This document shows positions 42,852 to 54,620 of a stretch of DNA of 64,000 nt, piece by piece; position 1 is the first letter of the stretch, and each line of letters starts with the position of its first letter. Under the pieces are notes generated by a model. That model did no database searches. It saw nothing but the letters and a program-made list of their open reading frames with translations, and was not told the origin of the DNA. The stretch spans positions 186,001 through 250,000 of the forward strand of contig JAJEKV010000214.1 in assembly GCA_021234155.1 (NCBI GenBank), written 5' to 3'. A program made the translations under genes and the position numbers. Source of the DNA: Isoetes taiwanensis (taxonomy: Eukaryota; Streptophyta; Lycopodiopsida; Isoetales; Isoetaceae).

Positions 42852-43116
42852 CAAGCGTGTAAATAATTGCCTGGCCTTTATCTATTTACTTATCTATCAT
42901 GCATTTTTTTTTTTTCTCTCTCTACGGTGAATGCCGCGGCGTGTATAGTTTTTCCTATATAGCAGTTTACACGCTGAGCGTGCAAACAATTCTATCCCTA
43001 GTTTCAACTTTTAAGTTAAACACGCCGGGTGTGTCTCTTAGTTTCTAAGTTTATAAATAAATAAATATAACACGCCAGGTATGAATACTGATACTCCGCT
43101 CACTTCCTATTGATAG

Positions 43117-43705
43117 ATGCCAAGTTACATTAATCACCCGGTTGGTGATGAAGATGCATTGGAATTACATTTGGGGCAAGCAATCACACAGCCCAGCTCG
43201 GCCGGGCTCCAATCTCCAGTCCGGTTGAACATGAGCCGAGCACCGGTCGGCTGGAGCACCGATCTTGCAACCCTGCGTTACTTGGATCAAGTGATGATGA
43301 TGGCGCCAGAGCATGGCAATTATAAATGTGGGCTCGAGGCCTGAAAATCTCGCGGAGGCTGGCCCTCTTATTCGATCACTTCGATCATGCGGTACATGCA
43401 CCGATCGAGAGTGAATCTATAACCGTCATTTCGAGATTCAAAATGAGGAGTCAGCGTTTCTTAGTGGCTAGCCCTCTATGCCGGATGCCCCAACACGTAA
43501 TTACTACCACAAGGTGGTATCACGATGCAATGGAGATGGTTCAACCAATGGAGCGGGAGATGGAGTAGGAGGAGGAGGGGAGGTGGAGGTGGAGCGGCGG
43601 GGGGAGGTGGAGCTAGAGCACGGGGGTTTTTCTTTGGGTTTTGCACGATCCATTCACTATGCCCGGAATGGAAATGGGAGTATCGATAGCCCAGCTACTC
43701 AGTAG
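43117..43705 (+). pseudogene. ORF-D, second copy
   Basis: Starts MPSYINHPVGDEDALELHLG like the first copy, then ATLRYLDQVMMMAPE. A stop at 43342 breaks the frame. It continues with AMEMVQPMERE-like residues and a Gly/Glu-rich low-complexity end. Confidence 0.5.
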
Positions 43706-43847
43706 ACTGGGCTTGAAATAGTAGTCTGGGATTTTGTCTGGTTTATCCAGATTATCCAGATATACAATTGTAAACTTTTTTCAATGAATACAACAAATTT
43801 TGTCTACTTCTATATTTCTACAATGTAATACATGTTACATACCTTTT

Positions 43848-44054
43848 TTAAGCTGTTTCTTGGCCATGCAACAAATGTTCCAACACTTTCTCCAACCGTA
43901 TCCCCACCGGGGTAGCTTCATCCATAGCGCAGCAGTTAATCACTGTAACTCGGACATACTTATCCCCGAGCGGAATTCCATGACAGTTTGCAGTCGGATC
44001 GATGGAGTCGATCTTGCATAATCCTACTTTCCTTTTCTGATTTGTAGTTAACAT
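43848..44054 (-). CDS. small antisense transposon ORF, open copy (68 residues)
   Basis: MLTTNQKRKVGLCKIDSIDP continues to NCCAMDEATPVGIRLEKVLE and ends HLLHGQETA. It runs opposite to the cargo genes and is open here while the copy at 31640 is broken. No family recognised, and it may extend upstream through an intron. Confidence 0.4.
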   Translation of the reverse strand: MLTTNQKRKVGLCKIDSIDPTANCHGIPLGDKYVRVTVINCCAMDEATPVGIRLEKVLEHLLHGQETA

Positions 44055-44562
44055 GAAACATTCATCTTCGACACTGCAGACAATTGCTATTCAGACACCT
44101 ACTATTGCAAATTAATGTTCAAGCTATAGGAATGAGATGAGTACCAGAATTCTGTAGCCATTCTTGAGAAGCTGATTCGAGTTCTCGAAATCACAGGCGC
44201 TATGGAAACTCAGGCGGTCGAGAAGATTCGAGTTATGGAAAGCTATAGAAAATTCGAGTTAGAAGAAAGCTTAGGTTAATTACATTTAGACGGGATAAAT
44301 GTAATCAATGCAAGACCACGGTAGATTGCTTTTTAAAAACTCAATGAAAGAAGTCGGCGGACGGGTTCTTTTTTTTTATTTGAAAGTGAATCTTCGTCAT
44401 TATTATTTTTATATGTCAAGAATATTTGAAACGCATATTGTGTTTTCTTGAAATTCAAATTTCTCTTATGCGGTAGAAAAACTATTTCTTGCCCGCAGCT
44501 ATTTCTCGGCGGCTTGGCCGTATCCGGCGACCTTCCGACTTTGTTACTAGGCGACTTCGGAG

Positions 44563-44683
44563 ATGTCTTCTAAAACGAATCGAGGTCGAGGCGGACGGGG
44601 CCGAGGAAGCGGTGGAAGAGGAATCTCAAAACCTGGCACTTCTCAAGTTTAAGAGGACGTTGATCAGACCCCTCCTATTCAAG
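44563..44683 (+). pseudogene. RGG-box exon, second copy
   Basis: MSSKTNRGRGGRGRGSGGRG, then a premature TAA after SQV. The same splice donor (CAAG|GTATTT) is preserved. Confidence 0.5.
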
Positions 44684-45289
44684 GTATTTAATTTGCCACA
44701 GAATACACACTATGTCGAGTATTATGCTTGCATGAATTTGAGTTATTTCCTTGCCTTCAGTTAATATGCTTTGCATGAGTTTGAGTTATTATGCTTTGCA
44801 TGAATTTTAAGTATTACCATCAGTTAATGCTCTAATTGTCCGTTTTGTAGAATATAATTTTGCTCTGTTTTATAGAATATAGCAGTGTTAGAAAGTTGGA
44901 GATAGCAATGTTCAATGAGGTTAAATAGTGTGAAATATGGATTCATAAACGGTATGTAGCTTAAAATGTGGATGCAAACTAATTTAGTTTCAAATTCACG
45001 CATAGCATGGTTCATAATAGGAGCTACCAACACGCCATGGCGAATTGTACTAATTTAGGTTTAAATGCACGCCAAGCGTGATCTCTTGTTCCGAAAAGTA
45101 CTCTAAAAAATGTTCATCTTCTTTTTGCGATTGCCCAAGGGGAAGAAAACCCCTAATAATTCAGGTTCTATTCCCGGCAAGAAACCTAGGGTAGGCGACC
45201 GCATGCAGCATACCATATGATCTCACCTTAGATGATGAAGGGCCGATTCTTATAGCAACCACCGACCACCGCCCCCGAAGAGGAAATGG

Positions 45290-46250
45290 ATGAGGGTGCC
45301 GAGTGAATGCGTTGACCTTGCCAAGACAAATGGCAAGCTCGACTTAACTCTCTTCTCGAGGAAAAAGGAAGCAGGCAAGATGACCAAACAAGGGATCCTA
45401 ATCTCTTGTGAGGAAGAGGACGACACCAACTGCAAATTGCTCTTGGAGATTACACAAAAGCAGAAGAAAGATCGGCTCAGACTTACTCACTGTAGAGCTA
45501 CCGCATACAAGGATACGTTCATGAAGACAGATGTGAATGTTGAGACATGTTTTAGGTATGGCTGGCCCACCAATGTAGCAGTTACGCCAATATCTATTTG
45601 CCAAGGGGTTAGAGGTGTGCGTAGAGGCATGTTCACTAAACCGACACCAAGTCACTAGCAAGCTAGGGAATTAGCTGACTTGAAAGCTTCTAGGAGGGTC
45701 CTAAATCTAGGGAAGGATGTTCTTCCTGCAGTTGTCGAAGGCATGGAGGCTTCTATTTTTGAGAATGAACAGGACAGGGTGGCGCAGCTAGAGGCCATGA
45801 ACAAGCTGAATAAGTACGCTGACCATTATCCATTGGGTCTTAAGGAAACTTTTGCGATCCATGTGAAGTCCCTCATCCGTTCACCAAGCTCCATTTATGT
45901 TAGCAGAAGATATGATCCCGCATATGCCATAGAGATTGTTTAGAGCATGATTAGTAATCCGGTCAAATGCCTATGCCCGGATGTGTTACCTTGGGATATG
46001 ACATCGAACAAGCCTGTTTGTGTGGGCGAACCGAGGAGTTAATGTTAAATGATAACATTAAATTCGTCATCATCGGCCGGGCAAGATTCGTTGAGCCACA
46101 AAAGGCCCTCATTGGGGCAAAAGGCGAGAACAAAGCGGGCCAAAGCGTTTTCTCGGTCACTATGCATTATAGGAGGTGTCGTCTCTTGGATTCCAATACT
46201 TCACTGCTGATTTGGCCGAGATTAGTGCAACTTTGAATGAAATGGGGAAG
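45290..46250 (+). pseudogene. ORF-C, second copy
   Basis: Contains DLAKTNGKLDLTLFSRKKEA, GKMTKQGILISCEEEDDTN, ELADLKASRRVLNLGKDVL, PAVVEGMEASIFENEQDRV and GLKETFAIHVKSLIRSPSS. Comparison with 29480-30620 shows which frame is ancestral, because breaks differ between the copies. One frame is longer here (45290-45658). Confidence 0.5.
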
Positions 46251-46304
46251 ACATTTTTATACAAAGGTAATTATTTGCATTAGGATGTTAGCATTTTAAT
46301 CTTC

Positions 46305-46572
46305 ACGCCGGTGCTTTCAAATGAAAACAATTTATGCCAGCCACGCTTTCAAATGAAACCAAATCACGCGGGCGTGCTTTCAAATCAAAGCAATTCACGC
46401 CCGGACGTGAAATGTTAAAGCACGCCTGGCGTGAATTGATTTGATTTGAAAGCTGGCGTGATTTGGTTTCTTTTGAAAGCATGTCTGGCGTGAGTTCAAC
46501 CGATTCGAAAGCACGCATGGCGTGAATTGCATTGGTATTTAATTCATTTCACGCCAGGCGTGCTTTGAGGTT
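46305..46572. promoter_or_regulatory. palindrome array, second copy
   Basis: CACGCCTGGCGTGAA, CACGCATGGCGTGAA, CACGCCAGGCGTGC and several half or decayed sites, about 30 bp apart, in the same intergenic position as 29080-29440. Confidence 0.65.
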
Positions 46573-46579
46573 GATCTTT

Positions 46580-48470
46580 TCTATTGAATGTACCATGTGT
46601 TTCTTGTCTCGATCACGATTCAATGCCCGTACTTTTGGCGGTCCATCGATGGAGCAACTGCGCCGCCCGATCAACGATGGGTGGAATATGGCTGCCCATT
46701 ACCCACCGCATGTATGGTCAAAGTCCGAGGCTTTCAAGGCTTTGGAGCGGACCGTCATGCTGAACAATTATACAGAGGAGAAGAAAAAAACAACAAGAAA
46801 ATCAAAGAAAAAGGTGGTGATGACATTGCGGATCTTTCCTCAAAGCTCATCTAGCAGGTTAGGCCTAACGGACTCGTATAAGATTGTGTTTTGTAAGGAG
46901 GCAAGATGGCAAAAGTGGAATGAATGCAGGATGCTTATGCACAAGGGAAGCTGCCGATACTATGGGTAGGGTGCCTCGTTGATGTAAGCATCTTTGACTT
47001 GAATGTGACAGAGATGAGAAAGACTTCGGGGGCTAGGCGACGCGAGACCATTTGGGTTTTAGACCGATTGCTTAAAGAAGGAAGTCTTATACAAGAAAAG
47101 TGCTTTCACTAAGGATAGAATGTCCTTCATTGAGTCTTTGCAGACCATGTGAAGGATATGCGATACAATGAAGTCAGTTTGTAGGAGCCGAGTTACAAAG
47201 GCTATCGGGGGATGTGGCAATATCGAGAAATTGGATTGCTTGACAAATACAAGGTCAGTAATGATGACATCAAGAAGTTTGTATTCTGGTCAAAGGACTT
47301 TCTAAAGAATTGGAAGGCTAAAAATACAAAACATAAGGAGACTCTACCCCCTAAGGTACTGGCCGAGTTGAGAAGAAAAGTGGCCCTTGTGAAGAAGATT
47401 ACTGGAGAAGAAGACAACTGTCCAGTATTCAGTCTCCATTGGGTACAAAGGTCTCTTGCCAGAATCAACTTCTTGCCTTAAAAATATATCACTCTTTGTG
47501 TTGGACGTGAGGTGGGAGAGGATATATGGGCATGAACCGCAAGCACAAAGCAGCCTTCTTTACCGGTGTATATAGGATTGACAACTGAGAGGTCCTTCAC
47601 TATTATCATCGTTTGTCCTTCAGGTGAGTCACATCTGCATGCATTATCCGTTGCTCATGATCTGGAGTGCCTCAAAGTTATTAGGGAGGGATGCCTAATA
47701 TATGATGTTAAGGATAATGAGCTGCGAACAGAACGGAAGATGGCACATGTGATCTTTATTATGATAGCCATTTGTCGGGGAGGAATATGATATTGCTAAG
47801 GCCAAGGGTGACAATAGCAGTGCATGGGAATGTTTTCTTCTAGATGATCCAGACTTAAGAACTATATTCTATCATACGGATCATGATCTATATATCAGAA
47901 CAGGATGAGTCAGAAGAGGATGAGGATCGGGACCCCCTCCTAAGTGGGGAAATCAAGTACGAGCTACAAACTAAGGAGAAGGGCTCCTTAAATAAAAATG
48001 GATTGCGTCTATGGCTGCACACCTCGTCGAGGCATTTGCTCCAATTGATACAACCTGCTTGGAGCTTCATGTTGGAGGTTATATTGCCCGAGAGGCTCTT
48101 ATGGGTGTTAGAAGATGTCACTGCTTTGTGAGTGATGAGCAGGCCAAAGACTTTCTTGAACCATTCCTCATGCATGTGCTTGCCAAATCTCCTAAAGGCC
48201 CTTATGGCAACCTGAAATCATCAGCAATCAAAATTCTCGTAGACTTGTCCAATTCGAAAGTGGACGATGGTTCTCGTGAGGGAACTAGTAATCCGCGTGA
48301 CGATAAGGAAAGCAATGAACAAATAGCTGCTAAACTGGCTGCTCAAAGTAATGTGATCGCGGCGAACTTAGGGAATATCCTTGCCTCCCTTCAGGGTGAT
48401 GCAAGCAACAATAGAGTAGATTCACAGGTTAACAATGAGCTAATTGCGGAGTGGCAACCAAACTGAAGGC
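46580..48470 (+). pseudogene. ORF-B, second copy
   Basis: Segments in order: KKTTRKSKKKVVMTL, KEARWQKWNE, DVSIFDLNVTEMRKTSG, DKYKVSNDDIKKFVFWSKDF, AELRRKVALVKKITGEED, TTERSFTIIIVCPSGESHLH, AFAPIDTTCLELHVGGYIA and NEQIAAKLAAQSNVIAANLG, ending QVNNELIAEWQPN at a stop near 48466. It shows the single, unduplicated form of the C-terminal tail. Frame changes remain at about 46970, 47160, 47480 and 47790. Confidence 0.5.
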
Positions 48471-48889
48471 AACCAAGGCTACTCTAGTGATTCACGTGTT
48501 TACCAAATCAATAGTAAAATAATGTCATTGTGAAGGACGCAATGGAACTAATAGAAAATAACAATTCTAACAAATGGAAGAGCATGAAGATTAAGGGTGG
48601 TGATAAGGGTGAATGACGCCTTGACTACGCAAAATGGAAACCGAAGATGATAGGTATGGCCTTGCCCACGAGAAATCGCGCACATGGCGTGATTTAATTT
48701 GTATTACCTTTGAATTAAATCGCGTTTAGGCGTTTTGATTAGTTTTCGTTGTCAAACTAAATCACGCCGAGCCGATTTGGTTAAGACTAACTCCAAGTCA
48801 CGCGCCGTTTGTATTGTTTGTGTTATCGATCTTTGTCCCACTGCACACATGTTTGATGTTTCAGCTTGCATTGCGTTTCTAAGAAGGTT

Positions 48890-49400
48890 GTGGTGTTCGA
48901 CCTAAACGAGTCCTTTGCAAGACTTTTCCTAAAAAAATAAAGTGGCTAGAGATCGGTTTCATCGGACACAAAGAGAATCAAACACCAAGTGGATCTATCG
49001 CGGCCGCACTTGAAGGAGATGTTAGATGAGGCATTCGGGTTATTTTTCGAGTTGGTATTTGGTCATCCATGGAACTAAGGAACATGAAGGATACTTTGGA
49101 GGCACCGGGGAAATCGTGAGACATTGGTTGACCTTTTGGGATCGAGAACAAATGTGTGAAGTTCAATAAGGATCCAACAGCAAGCCTATCTTCATCAAAC
49201 ACTTGAGTAACATGATGGACGAACTTGGTATCGAGAATAAGGATGATATAATCATTGTGGATGATGATGCTCTCAAATGCTTCTACAATCAAATGCAGCC
49301 CACGAATCCACCATCTTACGATCCAAAAAACTGCGCGACGGATAATTTTCTCGATGAAGTTTGTGTCTATTATGCATAATTTGGCTATGGGGATGACGAT
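48890..49400 (+). pseudogene. HAD/FCP1-like gene, second copy
   Basis: VVVFDLNESF at motif I (degenerate), then RPHLKEMLDEAFGLF, then, after frame changes, residues matching MDELGIENKDDIIIV and DDDALKCFYNQ. It is more decayed than the first copy at 22990-23640. Confidence 0.5.
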
Positions 49401-49831
49401 TGGGTGAAGTGTTAGATTGCACCTTAACGGATAGAACGGTGACATGGAACCATACCTTGTTAAATACGTGGAAAAACATGGATTGATCCCTTAATGTTTT
49501 ATTGGAATATATGATATTTTTGTATGATATTTGTGCCATGTATCGATAATTTCGAGTCTGGAATTGCCTCACAAATAATGCAATCTGTTATTATCAAACC
49601 TAATATTATCATCTAAATGCTCTTCAATTTTGGTCTCATCTATGTTAGCAACTTGCTCTTCATTTTTGCATATTTCAATTCGCATATGAAACGTTACACA
49701 TGAATCGCAACCTTATGTTATTTTTGAAGTCCAAAAAAAAAAGATTAAAAAAACAAAAACCCCCTAGAAGACAACAGCAGGTTGGCGTGATTTTGGAGTT
49801 GACATAATCCCAATTTAATTGGATGATGGTT

Positions 49832-50426
49832 ATATGAACACCCACAAATAATATGCACACTTAGTCATAAACCCTTTAAGACACACTTCATCTCATCCAT
49901 CTTATGTTCACCTTCGTCGAGCGCATATTTGCTATTGATTTTGGGTATGTAATTCCACATAATGTCGTAGACAGTTTTGGGCTCCAAGACTATGTAGAAA
50001 AATATAATGTAGTTGTGGGAGCCAAGCAACTTTTCTTGGTATATATCAGACACGATATCAAACCGTACCTATATATTCAAGACGCATTAGAACCTTCCAT
50101 ATCAATTAGCTATTAAAACATAGTTCACGTCGACCCCTATGATTCTTCCAAGTTTGGAAAAAGTTGTTTGTGATTTAGGGTTGAATAGACATACCAATTT
50201 TGGATTGCTTTATGCGGTAATAGGAATGCCTTTTTCTGATAGAATAGTGTGTTGAACAAATGTATCCTTTTTAATGGGATAAGTGTATTAGATAAATGTT
50301 AAAGAAATGTATATATTCATGATCGTTAAGAGGCAACGCAATCAAAAGTATTATGCTAGAATCAAGGTTATCAGGATATGAATTGCATGGGATCAATATC
50401 GCATAGAGCTCAAATAAACACACACA
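49832..50426. other. unassigned DNA between inverted transposon copy and Helitron C
   Basis: AT-rich. A 70-residue frame at 49904-50116 has no recognisable features. It may be part of an older Helitron that resumes at 58079 and ends at 58651, but no start could be identified. Confidence 0.35.
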
Positions 50427-50609
50427 TCCTATATTATAATGTTGTGTAATGGACCGCGCCCTAGATCGGGCGGCCCACATTAACTCTTTGAATAGACGGT
50501 TGTGATCATTCCAGAAAAAACCCTAACCCTATCCGTCGGAGTTGAGTCCTTCTTCACTTACAAACCCTATCCGTCGGAGTTGAGCTGGGTTCCTTTTTAT
50601 CTGGCCTCT

Positions 50610-50870
50610 CTTTCTGCGATTTAGGGTTCCGGCCATACTCTCGAGCATCGCGGCCATGGTGACTACTGGTGGGAACACTTGCTAGCTTCCTAGGGAGTAG
50701 TGGCTAAACTCCACCCGGTGGTTCTTTTCCATATCGTGATTCGTATATTGGACGAAATGACCAGCGTGATCAGGGAATCGGCACTCTTCTGGAAACGATT
50801 GCTTCAGGCGGTACTCCCCTCTCGATTTGACCTTTGTGCTTCTCGTTGCATAATTTCGTTCGAGTTGAAG
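50610..50870 (+). pseudogene. captured eIF3f first-exon fragment, copy 1
   Basis: After CCGGCCATACTCTCGAGC, the ATG at 50656 opens MVTTGGNT. The MPN-domain start VAKLHPVVLFHI follows in a shifted frame and then goes out of frame. It is nearly the same as copy 2 but more damaged. The surrounding 5' sequence is duplicated too, so the duplication happened after capture. Confidence 0.6.
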
Positions 50871-51091
50871 CCGCATCTCGTATTTAGTAGCGATTAATTT
50901 CAACAACAAAATCTCAACTTCAAAGTATATTGGGCATGGTAGCTATATACAATAGAAGCTAATCCCTCATGCACTTAACCAGTCTGACATGCCTTTGGCG
51001 ACATGAGAATTTGAAGCTGAAGAGAGAAATGTTGGAATATAACGCTTTCAAGCGGCTTCAGGCATGAATGATGCATATTCCGAGCTGGCCT

Positions 51092-51360
51092 CTCTTTCTG
51101 CGATTTAGGGTTCCGGCCATACTCTCGAGCATCGCGGCCATGGTGACTACTGGTGGGAACACGGTGCTACAGCTTCCCTAGGGAGTAGTGGCTAAACTCC
51201 ACCCAGTGGTTCTTTTCCATATCTGTGATTCGTATATTGGACGAAATGACCAGCAGGAACGGGGAATCGGCACTCTTCTTGGTACGATTGCTTCAGACGG
51301 TACCCCCTCTCGATTTGACCTTTGTGCTTCTCTGTTGCATAATTTCGTTCAGAGTTGAAG
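51092..51360 (+). pseudogene. captured eIF3f first-exon fragment, copy 2
   Basis: An ATG at 51140 gives MVTTGGNTVLQLP and a stop. The same frame then resumes with VAKLHPVVLFHICDSYIGRN and DQQERGIGTLLGTIASDGT. That is the start of the MPN (JAB1-like) domain of translation initiation factor 3 subunit f (compare HPxVxFxICDxxxRR and ERVIGTLLG). Related MPN proteins such as Rpn8 fit less well. The coding match ends after SDGT. Captured by the Helitron at DNA level. Confidence 0.65.
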
Positions 51361-52369
51361 CTGCATTTCGTATTTAGCAGCAGAAGCTAATCCCTCATAT
51401 TTATGCAGAAGTTTTCGTATTTATGCTAGGCATGGTAGCTATATACAATAGAAGCTAATCCCTCATGCACTTAACCAGTCTGACATGCCTTTGGCGACAG
51501 GAGAATGTGAAGTTGAAGAGAGAATAACGCTTTCAAGCGGCTTCAGGCATGAATGATGCATATTCCGAGCTCAAGCTTCTTCAGTTATACTATCTGGTAG
51601 TATGCTTTTGATGTCTATGCCCTTGCTATTTCATTGGATCTAAGTTGTTTCTGCCATTTCCAGTTGCTATAAATTCTAGAATAGCATTTTAGAATTTGTT
51701 CTAAAAGATATAAGACCTTCAGATAAGCTATTTTGATTTAATAAATATTGCAATTCTTAACTGGAAAAACGTGCTGCTCCATTTAATTGTGCACCAATTA
51801 GATTGTGTTGACCGAGATATCATGTTTGGAGCATACGTAGACGAATTTTATTTTTTGAATTTAATTCATGATAGCTGCATGCTCATGATTTGATGACATT
51901 AGTTTCTCGGACCGATTCGTTTCTACTCAGTGTCACACAAAGGGATGTGTTAAGCATCGAGTATGGCCTTTACTAGAGATACTCCGACAAATTCGTAGTT
52001 GTGGTCATGCTGATTTTTCTTTTTGTTCAGTTTGTGATTGTGTTTTTTGTCATCTCATGACATTCTACGGAAAAGCAAACATTAATCCATTTAAATATTT
52101 ACACCGAAAACAACAATATTGTAGGTCTCCTCTTCCCCAAAATTATGTTCGCTTTGATGGTTTAGTAGATGCTACTCACTTTTATTTCTGTTGTGTTTGT
52201 GCAGGTTGGAGCAAGCATTTTGCCGTGAAGTTCACCCTTCTTCCTTCCAAAGGAAGAATAATTTCTTAGAGGTGTGCCATGGATATGGCAACATGGTCTT
52301 GCTGGGAAATATTATGGGAATAGTTTCTTTGATTTATCACATAAGCAAGCAGACACTATTTGGAGTTTA

Positions 52370-53071
52370 ATGTTATTGGGGCATAGTGATGAGTACCCGT
52401 AAGATAAGATTATGCAAGTCATCAATTTGCATACAATCATTTTGGTCTTGTGCTTAATTGAGCGTAAGCCAAGGTAGATTTTGCCTCTCTAATAGCTGAA
52501 CAATCATTTTCAAATTTGGGATCTAAATGTGATCGTCCCGTGAAAATGCAGATGCAGATATGGATACTTCCATGTGCTGAATAATGATTATACCCAGTGG
52601 GAGATGTATGCAGTAGGAGGCAGCTCAAATTCTACCATTAATGTGGAATGAAATCGATTCTTGGCCCCAGTAAATATAGATGCAAAAGAAGTAGGCACTC
52701 TACCTATACCTGTTAATAGCTTTCTTTCTGCCTCTTCTCTGATCAAAATTTTGATGCATATGCAGGTCACAAAACTAGAATATATAAATGAAGGCATATG
52801 GAAGAACTGGAACTGGAGATCAGAGGGGAATCTGTTCCTAAATGGAGCTTACGTTGTTCCATCCGATTTTCAATCAGGGGCTATTTACAGCAAAGCATCC
52901 AGCCCCTTTCTCTCTGCCAAGCCTGCTGCATTTGTGCAATATCTTACTACTAATGCTGGGGACATCCCCTGCATTTTGGAATTTTGTGATGTTGAATTTT
53001 GGCAGGCATTTTGGAAGCAGCCATTTTCAAGCAGTTTTTCTACAGCACAAAGGATTGCCTTGCGTGCTTGA
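52370..53071 (+). pseudogene. captured pectate lyase 3' fragment (introns retained)
   Basis: Pieces of the pectate lyase beta-helix in order: MLLGHSDEYP and DKIMQV (52370-52420), AYNHFG, then exon [20 protein letters not shown] (52548-52610), [11 protein letters not shown], a TGA, NRFLAPVNIDAKEV. An intron with CAG acceptor (52766) follows, then VTKLEYINEGIWKNWNWRSE, GNLFLNGAYVVPS and KASSPFLSAKPAA. The order and motifs match plant pectate lyases (cell-wall enzymes). Internal stops and retained introns show a non-functional genomic capture. Confidence 0.75.
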
Positions 53072-53492
53072 AAAACTTGCTAGGCCTTGCCAATTTCACA
53101 GCTTTGTATTCGGATGCATTTCCAGATTTTGGATGCCATCATGAAATATAAATACTAACAACTAACATACTAACAACAACCAACAACAAACAACTAACAT
53201 ACCTAATTTCCCTTTTGACTTTTTTACCCAACGTAAAATGCCCATCACCTTTTTTAAACTCCAAAAAGGACTACACTTTTTGCAACGCCTACCACCCTTT
53301 TTAAAACTTCAAAAAAAGACTATACCTTTTACCTTTTTACAACGCCTACCACCCTTTCTTAAACTTCAAAAAAAGACTATACCTTTTACCCTTTACCTAG
53401 GTTTTAAAAAGATTCATGGAGGAGTAGCGACCCACACAACTAACATCCTTTGGATCGTGATCCGCAATGACTAAGAACGAGAGAGAGAAGGC

Positions 53493-54620
53493 TTGCCAAG
53501 CGAGAGAGGTATGAAGAAGAAGCGTCGCATCAGCAGACAAAGACAGGAACGTGATGTTCGATTGGAGAAACGAAGAGAGAATTACAAAAGAAGAAAGATG
53601 CAACAGGCTGCAATAGAAACAGAAGATCAACATCGACAAAGATTAGTCGAAAACACCCAATATCAACGCCAATGGAGAGCCCAGCAGGTTGCCACAGAAA
53701 CAGAAGAAGAGCATCAAGAGAGACTTGATGAACTTGAACAATATCATCGCCAACGAGAGCCCGGCCCACCCACGCATTGAATAGCAAGGACGCTTGAAGT
53801 CACACAAGTCGAACGACACCACTGTGGGCCGTTTAATAGGGAATGCGTACACTGTGGTGCATTGTCGTTCAAGGACGATGGTACGAACTGCTGTCATGAT
53901 GGACAAATCAAACTGGAACCTCTACAACCAATGCCCCACCTAATTCAGAGATTATTGAGCCACCAGCACCCAAAAAGCACCAACTTCCACCAACACATTA
54001 GGGCCTACAATAGTGCTCTCGCCTTTGCTTCCTTTGGCGCCAACATCGAGCAGTTTGAAGGACACGGACCATATTGTTTCAAGATCCAAGGACAAACCTA
54101 CCATAGGGTAGGACCAGCTCATGCCGATAATTCCCAGCCCGCAACATACTCCCAGCTCTACATTCTAGATGCCGACTATGCACATGAAGCGCGAACCCAA
54201 AATCCTCAAAATGTAAATTGCGATAGTGACCTACTCAAAGAACTGGATGCCGAGCTACGCAACGTCAGCCCCTATGCATCAGCTCTCATGATGATGCACG
54301 AGGTAGAAGAACGAGCACAACATTCAGGTGAAGGCGTGAAAGACATCAGGATGTACTTCAATGTTTCTCGAAACCTGGACCTTAGGAGATACAATCCAGC
54401 ATGCTCAAATGAAGTTGCAGTAATATTTGTCAATGCAGACGGAGAGCCACCATTCGATAGGGACATCTGTATACATCAAAAGGGTGGCGGCCTCAAGAAG
54501 ATTCCAATCACAAACCCAAATCTTGATCCCTTAGTTTACCCCATTCTCTTTCCCTTTGGTGACGGGGCTGGAGTATACGATCAAGAAAGCAGAAACAAGT
54601 TCTGCATCGACGTCTTCTAA
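53493..54620 (+). pseudogene. Helitron RepHel, N-terminal part
   Basis: The first open piece (53493-53780) is a charged repeat region with EDQHRQRLVENTQYQRQWRA-type units repeated (HQERLDELEQYHRQR), as in the N-termini of plant Helitron proteins. After a frame change come CVHCGALSFKDDG-like residues and then the Helitron-like N domain: HIRAYNSALAFASFGANIEQ, GPYCFKIQGQTYHRVG, SQLYILDADYAHEARTQ, YFNVSRNLDLRRYNPACSNE and NPNLDPLVYPILFPFGDGAG. Frameshifts at about 53780 and 54610. Confidence 0.88.

Larger units (their letters stand above)
42852..49831. mobile_element. inverted, truncated second copy of the 15.6-kb transposon
   Basis: Homologous to 32934-22687 in reverse orientation, lacking Helitron B and the ORF-B tandem duplication. 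It ends at the intact terminal repeat (GGATGATGGTT at 49831). The other end stops at the centre of the hairpin in the full copy, so the acidic gene, the DUF7869-like gene and the right TIR are absent. It therefore cannot move by itself. Small indels are spread over the whole length, so the two copies are diverged and not a recent inverted duplication. Confidence 0.88.

Noticed and set aside
22687-49831. Single giant palindrome (recent inverted duplication) linking 22.7-32.9 and 42.9-49.8 kb
   Set aside because: The arms are diverged, only one has Helitron B and the ORF-B duplication, and only the left copy has both TIRs. They are two insertions of one family in opposite orientation.
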